Assembly: GCA_030834835.1 (NCBI GenBank)
Contig: JAUQXD010001377.1
Span: forward strand, 1 to 7,255
Direction of reading: 5' to 3'
DNA length: 7,255 nt
DNA from: Thermoflexales bacterium
GTDB taxonomy: Bacteria; Chloroflexota; Anaerolineae; Fen-1058
Numbering within the stretch: position 1 is the first letter of the stretch; every line of letters begins with the position of its first letter. A program made the position numbers and the translations under genes. The notes under the pieces were generated by a model that was not told the origin of the DNA, made no database searches, and was given only the letters and a program-made list of their open reading frames with translations. Below, piece by piece: positions 1-4,058 of this stretch.

Positions 1-311
1 CTCTTGCGTTCCAGCATGGTCAGCACTGCCGCGAGATCGCCGACCTTCTGAATGGCGGGCGCGGACAGTTCGCGCAAGGGCGCGCCCATCTCGCGCGCGA
101 TGATGGCGGCCAGCGTGGTCTTGCCAGTGCCGGGCGGGCCGTGAAACAGGATGTGATCGACCGGTTCGTCGCGGCGTTTGGCGGCGGCGATGATCAGGCC
201 GAGGCCGCCTTTGATGTGTTCCTGCCCGACAAAGTCGGTGAGCGCCTTGGGACGCAGACTCACTTCGATCACGGCTTCGCCGGGAATGAGGGCGGGCGTG
301 GTCTCAGCCAT
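1..311 (-). CDS. ruvB: RuvB-type Holliday junction branch-migration ATPase (N-terminal part, cut by window edge)
   Basis: The first 103 residues of a RuvB-family AAA+ ATPase, which in the RuvAB complex pumps DNA through Holliday junctions. The order of motifs is typical: [17 protein letters not shown] (18-34), [19 protein letters not shown] (42-60), Walker A GPPGTGKT (58-65), then the RuvB hallmark [17 protein letters not shown] (85-101). RarA-type clamp loaders share the LRP/GQE start but lack this last block. It differs from ordinary RuvB in having T where GPPGLGKT is usual and ELSAP where TSGP is usual, so it may be a divergent paralogue rather than the housekeeping copy. The start is ATG at 311-309, overlapping the previous gene by 8 bases (ATGGCTGA); only a weak GGTGG-like ribosome site precedes it, which suggests translational coupling. 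Walker B, the arginine finger and the winged helix lie outside the window. No ruvA or ruvC is next to it. Confidence 0.85.
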   Translation of the reverse strand, partial: MAETTPALIPGEAVIEVSLRPKALTDFVGQEHIKGGLGLIIAAAKRRDEPVDHILFHGPPGTGKTTLAAIIAREMGAPLRELSAPAIQKVGDLAAVLTMLERK

Positions 312-561
312 GCGCCACCGCCGCCACCGCCGGTGAATTGAGCGGCATGATGATCGGTTCGCCATCTGCGGCAACAGTGTGGGCATCCCAGACCATTGCC
401 TGCAGTCGGCCGTCGAATAGTTCAATCCGCACGACGGCTTGCTCGCCGCGCGCGGCATCAGGCACGATCACTTCGACATGCGTTGAGAGCCGGATGACGA
501 TCGGCTGCGAGCGGGTCGCATCGTCGCCATCGGTGAGTTGAAACGTCAAGTCTTGATACAT
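304..561 (-). CDS. 85-residue protein of unknown function inside the recombination operon
   Basis: I do not recognise a family. The protein is small and acidic, with alternating hydrophobic stretches ([15 protein letters not shown] at about 20-34, [19 protein letters not shown] at about 42-60) that suggest a compact beta-rich fold. It has no signal peptide, membrane segment or Cys/His cluster. It overlaps the resolvase gene upstream by 16 bases and the ruvB gene downstream by 8, so all three are probably translated together; a GAGG ribosome site lies at 574-571 before ATG 561-559. Its place between a resolvase and RuvB invites the idea of an adaptor, such as a RuvA substitute, but it has no visible RuvA helix-hairpin-helix motif, so that is speculation. 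The C-terminal Ala/Val/Pro-rich tail is encoded by a short GCC/ACC-rich run at about 313-333. Confidence 0.7.
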   Translation of the reverse strand: MYQDLTFQLTDGDDATRSQPIVIRLSTHVEVIVPDAARGEQAVVRIELFDGRLQAMVWDAHTVAADGEPIIMPLNSPAVAAVAHG

Positions 562-866
562 GGGGGTTTCCTCGATGAGATTTCGATCACGCGCCAGCGG
601 GCTTTGGTCCGGCCACGCGCGGGTTCATACACCCACACTTGCTTGCGCGTGTGGCGGGGCGTGGGCCAGGCCCGTAACTGCTGGAGCGTCAGGCGGAGCG
701 ATTGACCGGCTTTCTTCACTTGCACCAGCAGCACTTCGCGGGTGTTGAAGGCCGCCAGATCGACCGGGCTGTGTGAGCCGGCGCTGCGGACCACGACATA
801 GCCTTGTTGTCGCAGCACATCTCGCGCCAGATATTCGAGCCGCACGCCGCGTTGATAGGCAGTCAT
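546..866 (-). CDS. Hjc-like Holliday junction resolvase (PD-(D/E)XK nuclease fold)
   Basis: A 106-residue protein matching the small archaeal/phage-type Holliday junction resolvases, which cut four-way junctions symmetrically as dimers. The motifs run in the expected order: RGVRLEYLA with catalytic Glu11, VVVRSAGSHSPVDLAAF with Asp36, then LLVQVKK with Lys51. The usual acidic residue of the E-x-K motif is Gln49 here; a Q-x-K version occurs in some phage-type relatives, so this need not mean loss of activity. A basic C-terminal half (PRHTRKQVW, RGRTKARWR) fits DNA binding. The frame stays open up to 917, but ATG 866-864 is chosen because GGAGGAA (880-874) lies 7 bases before it and RGVRLEYLA lies at the normal distance from the N terminus. 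A hairpin (895-930) precedes the ribosome site. The stop overlaps the next gene. It probably works with the RuvB-type motor two genes on. Confidence 0.82.
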   Translation of the reverse strand: MTAYQRGVRLEYLARDVLRQQGYVVVRSAGSHSPVDLAAFNTREVLLVQVKKAGQSLRLTLQQLRAWPTPRHTRKQVWVYEPARGRTKARWRVIEISSRKPPCIKT

Positions 867-873
867 GCTGAAG

Positions 874-880
874 TTCCTCC
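874..880 (-). promoter_or_regulatory. Ribosome binding site deciding the resolvase start
   Basis: GGAGGAA, 7 bases before ATG 866-864. The upstream in-frame ATG at 917-915 lies inside the hairpin and has no comparable site, so the shorter protein is preferred. Confidence 0.8.
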
Positions 881-894
881 GTTTGCGATCGACG

Positions 895-930
895 AACAGG
901 CTCAGCGGGTATGACACCGCTGAGCCTGTT
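895..930 (-). promoter_or_regulatory. Perfect 14-bp hairpin between ssb and the resolvase gene
   Basis: The arms AACAGGCTCAGCGG (895-908) and CCGCTGAGCCTGTT (917-930) are exact inverse complements around an 8-base loop. In the minus-strand transcript it begins 39 bases after the ssb stop and ends 14 bases before the GGAGG of the resolvase gene. No T-run follows (TTCG only), so it is unlikely to be an efficient intrinsic terminator. An mRNA stability, processing or attenuation element is more likely. It resembles the hairpin at 2349-2382 in layout but not in sequence. Confidence 0.75.
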
Positions 931-969
931 TGACGATCAAGCTATTCAGTTGTGAGCGGCGACGATCAC

Positions 970-1389
970 CTAATCAGGTTCATCGCCGGCAGCTGCCTCG
1001 GACTTCGCGTCGTCAACGATGATCGTCGGGACGCTGTACAACACGAGACCCCAATCGATGTATTCCTTGCCGTTGTAGTCGCGCTTGTCGCAGAACAGCT
1101 TGCCGCGCACGCTGACCTTCTGGCCCTTCTTCAGCTCGGCCAGCGCAACGGGCACGTTTTCATCCCAGCCGCCCGCGTCGAGCGGTTTGGCGAAGGCCTG
1201 GATCTGCAACCAGATCGGGTCTTTGTCCTCGCCCTGAAAGATCGCCAGCGAGGTCTTGCACCAGGCGCGCCCGTCGGCGCTGTAGCGCATCACCGGTTCC
1301 TGGCCGAGTCGGCCAATCCCGGTGAAGAGATTCATCGGCGGGGCCTTCTTGTCAACGGACTTCTTGGGTGCTGTAGTTTGAGTCGGCAT
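970..1389 (-). CDS. ssb: Single-stranded DNA-binding protein (SSB family, OB fold)
   Basis: A 139-residue protein with a basic, low-complexity N terminus (about 1-18) and an SSB-type OB fold from about residue 19 to 125. NLFTGIGRLGQEP (20-32) matches the N-terminal SSB strand, G-R-L-G-x-x-P; GRAWCKTSLAIF, PIWLQIQAFAKPL and LKKGQKVSVRGKL match the later OB strands and the conserved G-x-x-V-x-V-x-G-x-L block. SSB coats and protects single strands and recruits partners through an acidic C-terminal tip. Here the tail is acidic (DDAKSEAAAGDEPD) but lacks the usual D-D-x-I-P-F ending, as in some phage and plasmid SSBs. ATG 1389-1387 overlaps the nuclease stop as TAATG, and GGAGGAA at 1401-1395 lies inside the nuclease gene. 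The partner genes suggest a role with the annealing protein and nuclease rather than as the main cellular SSB. Confidence 0.87.
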   Translation of the reverse strand: MPTQTTAPKKSVDKKAPPMNLFTGIGRLGQEPVMRYSADGRAWCKTSLAIFQGEDKDPIWLQIQAFAKPLDAGGWDENVPVALAELKKGQKVSVRGKLFCDKRDYNGKEYIDWGLVLYSVPTIIVDDAKSEAAAGDEPD

Positions 1390-2333
1390 TACATTTCCTC
1401 CGTGTGAGATTGAGTTATGGATGTGGCAGCCACACCTGTCGGGCCGCCGTTTCGTCGTTCACATTCGCTTCTAACTGCGCAGAACCCGCACTGCCAAACT
1501 TCTTCGGCCTCCGTGAGAATCGGCGGCAGATCAGGCTGCATGGCCAGCGTCACGCGCTCGATCAGGTATCGCTCGGCATCTTCGAACGACAACATCTCGA
1601 CGGGCACGCGACGCTGAGTGTCCATGTCCTGATACACCAACTCGCTCTGATCGACCTCAATGCCATGCCGATGCAACAGCAGTCGATACAGGCTGAGTTG
1701 CAGGGCGTGATGCAGTTTAGCGCGCGGTTCGCCGATCACTTCGATCGTTTTTACCGTGTGCTGAGCAAGCCGACAATGCGGACAGTCGATCGACTTGCGG
1801 CGCAGCGCATACGGCCCTTCGCTGATCACCTGATCGGTTTCGGGGCATACGTACGAACGCCAGCCGGTCGGTACGCTCTTCGTCGTCTTGAAATCCAGGA
1901 GCCGCCGTTCATCGAGCAACACCAGATCGGGTTGGCCGGTGACTTCAACGTGTTGACCAGTGCGTGTTTCAACGGTCATTGCGAAGCGTTTCTCCGCAAT
2001 GATTTGATCGGCTTCGTCGGCATACTGCGCCGCGACGCCATGCATCAAGGTTCCACGATAAGCCCAGTACGACTGGGCGGGCTTGAGCCAGTATGGCGTT
2101 TCGCGCATTAACCGTGCCTTGCGCACGCAGCCGATCAGCGTTGTCCCAGTTAGGCCGAAGCCGGCCCTGAGCAAAGCCGCAGGGTCATCGGGCCGCAGAC
2201 CGCGCACGATACCGGCAATCACCGGGGCCGTTTGATGGCAACCCGGCAACGCGCCACTTCGTGCGCACGCGAGACACGCGGCGATCGGGACTGGCATGTC
2301 GGTTGCATCACAGATAAAGCCGCACAAGGGCAT
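1389..2333 (-). CDS. Cas4/AddB-like PD-(D/E)XK nuclease with probable Fe-S cluster
   Basis: A 314-residue RecB-type nuclease. Core motifs are in order: RGTLMHG with His98, VTGQPDLVLL with Asp136, RRLLDFKTTK with Asp147 and Lys149, and QLSLYRLLL with Gln212 and Tyr216. Cys69 (IGCVRKARL) plus C-x2-C-x5-C at 282, 285 and 291 match the four-cysteine 4Fe-4S arrangement of Cas4, AddB and related exonucleases, where the cluster clamps the two ends of the domain. Two further cysteine groups are unusual: an N-terminal one (C4, C8, C20, C23, C32) and an insert between the catalytic core and the Q-x-x-x-Y motif (C163, C184, C187), both possible zinc sites. By position it is the exonuclease partner of the annealing protein upstream, like lambda Exo beside Bet. 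The start at ATG 2333-2331 is preferred to 2375 because AGGAG (2344-2340) lies 6 bases before it. No cas1 or cas2 is nearby, so a CRISPR role is not supported. Confidence 0.88.
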   Translation of the reverse strand: MPLCGFICDATDMPVPIAACLACARSGALPGCHQTAPVIAGIVRGLRPDDPAALLRAGFGLTGTTLIGCVRKARLMRETPYWLKPAQSYWAYRGTLMHGVAAQYADEADQIIAEKRFAMTVETRTGQHVEVTGQPDLVLLDERRLLDFKTTKSVPTGWRSYVCPETDQVISEGPYALRRKSIDCPHCRLAQHTVKTIEVIGEPRAKLHHALQLSLYRLLLHRHGIEVDQSELVYQDMDTQRRVPVEMLSFEDAERYLIERVTLAMQPDLPPILTEAEEVWQCGFCAVRSECERRNGGPTGVAATSITQSHTEEM

Positions 2334-2339
2334 AGCGAT

Positions 2340-2344
2340 CTCCT
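2340..2344 (-). promoter_or_regulatory. Ribosome binding site deciding the nuclease start
   Basis: AGGAG, 6 bases before ATG 2333-2331. The alternative in-frame ATG at 2375-2373 lies inside the hairpin arm at 2370-2382 and would add 14 residues with no match to the family. Confidence 0.8.
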
Positions 2345-2348
2345 GAAA

Positions 2349-2382
2349 CGAGCGTGTGATCGATGATTTGATCACACGCTCG
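2349..2382 (-). promoter_or_regulatory. Perfect 13-bp hairpin between the annealing-protein and nuclease genes
   Basis: The arms CGAGCGTGTGATC (2349-2361) and GATCACACGCTCG (2370-2382) pair exactly around an 8-base loop. On the minus transcript it starts 15 bases after the stop of the annealing-protein gene and ends 4 bases before the AGGAG of the nuclease gene. Only three Ts follow, so termination would be weak. It could damp nuclease expression relative to the annealing protein, protect the upstream mRNA end, or bind a regulator as a palindromic DNA site. Confidence 0.75.
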
Positions 2383-2397
2383 CTGATAGTTGAGACG

Positions 2398-3204
2398 CTA
2401 CGCCGGTTGGAGTTGCAAAGCGAGCAACGCCGCCGCTTTGTCCTTCAACGCTTGCGACTCGGGCGTGGTCACGGCCATCTTGGTCGCGTACCACTCCAAC
2501 ACCTGCGCCGACACTTCGCTCAACTTCTTGCCCGCGTGCTTGCTCTGGATCGCGGGCGGAATCACGTAGTTGAGCAGCGCGGTCAACTCGGCATCGTGAC
2601 CATTGTCGGCGGATGCGGCCGGCGCTGGATCAGCAGTGGTCTTCGCCGGAGTTGCTCTGACGGACGGTTTCGGATCGGCTTTCTTGCCATTGTCACCGAA
2701 GGTCGCCGCATTGCGATGCGACAACTGCCCTTTGTACACGGGCAATTGCCACGTCAACTTGGCGAAGGCCGCGCCGATGGCATTGGTCAGCGCGCCACGC
2801 ACCGCATACGACTCGACTTCATTGTCGTTGCCACCCGTCGCCGTGATTGGCTCGCTGATCAACACCTTGCCGTTCGCGTCGATCAAGCGATAGCGCACGA
2901 TCAACTTGTGCAGCGACGCGGTGTAGACGGTGTACTCGCGCCCCGACTTGGCGGTGCGCGCCTCAGCAGTGATCGTAAGATCGGCCGGTGCAAAGTCATA
3001 CCACCAACCGAAACCGATCGGGCCGAAGGTCTTCGTTGCAACCTCAGTCAGATAGGCCGGATCGATGTCGGTCAGATCGCTGGCGCCCGGCACGGGCTTG
3101 TAGGCCGAGGCGGGCAGCGGCTTCTGCATCTCGGTGACGACCTGCTCCAGCGTGAAGCCGGTGACGGTTTTGGCCGTCGTGAAGTCAAACGGTTGTTCGT
3201 CCAT
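2398..3204 (-). CDS. Probable Rad52/22-like single-strand annealing recombinase
   Basis: A 268-residue protein resembling the Rad52/Rad22 group of annealing proteins, which pair complementary single strands. The N-terminal part LEQVVTEMQKPLPASAYKPV (19-38), then YLTEVATKTFGPIGFGWWYD (51-70), follows the family pattern of a substrate-binding start and an FG-x-x-G-W block. NDNEVESYAVRGALTNAIG (126-144), with its helix of small residues, corresponds to the K-E-A-x-T-D-A-L-K-like segment of Rad52. A Pro/Ala/Lys-rich linker (about 165-200) leads to a C-terminal module with HAGKKLSEVSAQVLEWYA (203-220), like the G-K-x-x-G-x-x-L-x-E-V segment appended to several phage recombinases. Sequence likeness is moderate, so another annealing family is possible, but its place before an exonuclease and SSB supports the call. 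ATG 3204-3202 is chosen because GGAGGAA (3220-3214) lies 9 bases upstream; the open frame to 3282 has no better start. Confidence 0.66.
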   Translation of the reverse strand: MDEQPFDFTTAKTVTGFTLEQVVTEMQKPLPASAYKPVPGASDLTDIDPAYLTEVATKTFGPIGFGWWYDFAPADLTITAEARTAKSGREYTVYTASLHKLIVRYRLIDANGKVLISEPITATGGNDNEVESYAVRGALTNAIGAAFAKLTWQLPVYKGQLSHRNAATFGDNGKKADPKPSVRATPAKTTADPAPAASADNGHDAELTALLNYVIPPAIQSKHAGKKLSEVSAQVLEWYATKMAVTTPESQALKDKAAALLALQLQPA

Positions 3205-3213
3205 GTGTAGCGA

Positions 3214-3220
3214 TTCCTCC
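3214..3220 (-). promoter_or_regulatory. Ribosome binding site deciding the annealing-protein start
   Basis: GGAGGAA, 9 bases before ATG 3204-3202. The upstream in-frame ATGs (3282 and 3222) lack a properly spaced site; 3222 overlaps the site itself. Confidence 0.78.
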
Positions 3221-3225
3221 ATTTT

Positions 3226-3249
3226 GAGATGTGAGTCGATGAGATGTGA
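3226..3249. repeat. 9-bp direct repeat, possible operator, before the annealing-protein gene
   Basis: GAGATGTGA occurs at 3226-3234 and 3241-3249, a 15-base period, with GTCGAT between. It lies just upstream of the ribosome site of the first operon gene, where a regulator could act. Two copies of this size could be chance. Confidence 0.3.
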
Positions 3250-3265
3250 TATGCAGTCTCGATCG

Positions 3266-3319
3266 TCATCGACGGCGATCAAGACCCATGTTGAACTGCA
3301 TTGCCTCCGTTGAGATCAA
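3266..3319 (-). CDS. Possible 17-codon leader ORF
   Basis: A TTG at 3319-3317 with GGAGG (3331-3327) 7 bases upstream opens a 17-codon frame ending in Asp-Arg-Arg-Arg and TGA (3268-3266). It contains two in-frame ATGs (3301, 3289). It lies after the terminator and before the recombination operon on the same strand, the place for a leader peptide. There is no other support, and the TTG start makes it weak. Confidence 0.2.
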   Translation of the reverse strand: MISTEAMQFNMGLDRRR

Positions 3320-3366
3320 TAGTTATCCTCCGATGAAGCCTCGATATGAGGCGAGATGGGTAAACG

Positions 3367-3395
3367 AAAAAGCCCCGCTTCGGGTGAAGTGGGGC
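3367..3395 (-). terminator. Rho-independent terminator for a minus-strand transcript
   Basis: Read on the minus strand, GCCCCACTTC-ACCC-GAAGCGGGGC forms a 10-bp stem with one A-C mismatch and a 4-base loop, followed by TTTTT (3371-3367). The plus strand has no T-run after the stem, so the direction is minus. No minus-strand gene ends here. It must therefore stop a transcript begun between about 3396 and the CHAT locus, such as an attenuated operon leader or a small RNA, or block antisense transcription. Confidence 0.65.
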
Positions 3396-3437
3396 GGCGT
3401 CGTTCCAGCGCCAGGAGAGACGCCTGAAATCAGGCGC
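3396..3437 (-). promoter_or_regulatory. Competing stems just ahead of the terminator
   Basis: CGCCTGA (3421-3427) pairs with TCAGGCG (3430-3436). GGCGTC (3396-3401) can instead pair with GACGCC (3419-3424), and GCGCC (3409-3413) with GGCGC (3433-3437). These pairings share bases and exclude one another, directly before the terminator stem. The layout resembles an attenuator or small RNA fold, but GC-rich DNA gives such pairings readily. Confidence 0.35.
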
Positions 3438-3568
3438 GACTCAACGGGAGAAAAATGGCAGATTAACTATCTAAACCATGATGTATGGACTGTAGGCGTC
3501 AATGAGTCCGATCCACTGGTTGCAACGCCACATTCAATTTCCAGCAGGCACAATCTTTATGAATCACT

Positions 3569-3596
3569 TTGTCTTTGCGTCTTCATCCTGTAAAAT
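3569..3596 (+). promoter_or_regulatory. Sigma-70-like promoter of the 120-residue protein and CHAT operon
   Basis: TTGTCT (3569-3574), a 16-base spacer and TAAAAT (3591-3596, 5 of 6 consensus). Transcription would start near 3603, about 30 bases before the ATG at 3635, leaving room for the AGGAG at 3623-3627. Confidence 0.5.
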
Positions 3597-3634
3597 GGAG
3601 GCGTCATGCTGTACCAAGTCCGAGGAGAGTAACC

Positions 3635-3997
3635 ATGCCCAACGCATCGCACGACATTCAGCGCTACCTCGACCGACCACTTGACGCTTTGATGCAGGAA
3701 TTCGACCTCTACGCTGAAACCGCCGCCGGCACTATCAAAGGGCTAGGCACATCATGGGAAAAGATCGTGCCTGCGCTGAAGCAAAAGGTGTGTGCCGAAG
3801 GGAACTGGTGTGAGCGTCGGCAAGACGCCCGCTTCGATGATCCAACCAACGTCATCCTGGCGTTGGTCAGCATGGTCGGCGACGAAGCGACGCGCTTCGC
3901 CGTGCCCGCCGCATTGATTGCCGTCATCCTCTTCAAGCGTGGGATCGATCAGTTTTGCGGTTGCGCGCCGATCGGGGCGAAGAAAGAATCGGCGTGA
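3635..3997 (+). CDS. 120-residue protein of unknown family, first gene of the CHAT locus
   Basis: I do not recognise this family. The N-terminal half (1-50) looks helical and mixed in charge (YLDRPLDALMQEFDLYAET, then TSWEKIVPALKQKV). A Cys-rich middle (C53, C59 in VCAEGNWCERR) leads to a hydrophobic C-terminal helix region, TRFAVPAALIAVILFKRGID (86-105), followed by FCGC and a short basic tail. The hydrophobic stretch is about 13 residues, short for a classical transmembrane helix and more like a buried or amphipathic helix. The start is ATG 3635 with AGGAG (3623-3627) 7 bases before it; the frame extends upstream to 3569, but that part overlaps the promoter. The CHAT gene follows after 61 bases on the same strand, so the two are probably one operon, and this protein may be an adaptor, effector or protease substrate of it. 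That role is inference from position only. Confidence 0.72.
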   Translation: MPNASHDIQRYLDRPLDALMQEFDLYAETAAGTIKGLGTSWEKIVPALKQKVCAEGNWCERRQDARFDDPTNVILALVSMVGDEATRFAVPAALIAVILFKRGIDQFCGCAPIGAKKESA

Positions 3998-4006
3998 AGC
4001 GGCGTC

Positions 4007-4046
4007 ATTGCCCACTGATCATTGTGCATTGTTAATTGGTCATTCC
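4007..4046. repeat. AT-rich degenerate CATTG/TTAATTG repeat in the gap before the CHAT gene
   Basis: The 61-base gap holds several loose copies of a CATTG-like unit (CATTGCCC, TGATCATTGTGCATTG, TTAATTGGTCATT). It differs sharply in base composition from its GC-rich flanks and looks like intergenic simple-repeat filler. It contains no terminator, so read-through into the CHAT gene is expected. Confidence 0.4.
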
Positions 4047-4058
4047 AAAGGACTTCTC

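Larger units (their letters stand above)
3205..3634. other. Divergent control region between the recombination operon and the CHAT locus
   Basis: About 430 bases with no convincing full-size gene. It holds a 9-bp direct repeat (3226-3249), a possible leader ORF (3266-3319), a small hairpin GCCTC-GATAT-GAGGC (3338-3352), a minus-strand terminator (3367-3395), competing stems (3396-3437) and a plus-strand promoter (3569-3596). I found no convincing sigma-70 promoter for the minus-strand operon, which may use a weak or activator-dependent one. Bases 3438-3568 show nothing I can name. A 115-codon plus frame crosses the terminator and looks spurious. Confidence 0.6.

Noticed and set aside
867..917. 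Longer start for the resolvase at ATG 917
   Set aside because: The ATG lies inside the hairpin and lacks a spaced ribosome site, whereas ATG 866 has GGAGGAA at 7 bases.
1404..2111. A 235-codon open frame on the plus strand
   Set aside because: It is antisense to the nuclease gene, whose PD-(D/E)XK and Fe-S motifs fix the true strand.
1389..2333. Reading the nuclease as a CRISPR Cas4
   Set aside because: The fold and cysteines fit, but no cas1, cas2, other cas gene or array is present; the neighbours are recombination genes.
2356..3210. A 284-codon open frame on the plus strand
   Set aside because: It is antisense to the annealing-protein gene, very rich in Arg and His, lacks a convincing ribosome site and resembles no family.
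3205..3282. Longer start for the annealing protein at ATG 3282
   Set aside because: The added 26 residues resemble nothing and would read through the direct repeat and the GGAGGAA site, which point to ATG 3204.
3396..3480. tRNA, tmRNA or CRISPR repeat in the structured stretch
   Set aside because: No cloverleaf, no T-loop consensus in the right place, no CCA end, and no unit repeated at a CRISPR-like period anywhere in the window.
3470..3500. Minus-strand promoter starting from TTGACG near 3500
   Set aside because: A good -35-like hexamer, but no -10-like hexamer at 16-18 bases.
3246..3593. A 115-codon plus-strand frame in the divergent region
   Set aside because: It runs through the terminator, the competing stems and the promoter, has no ribosome site and shows no protein-like pattern.
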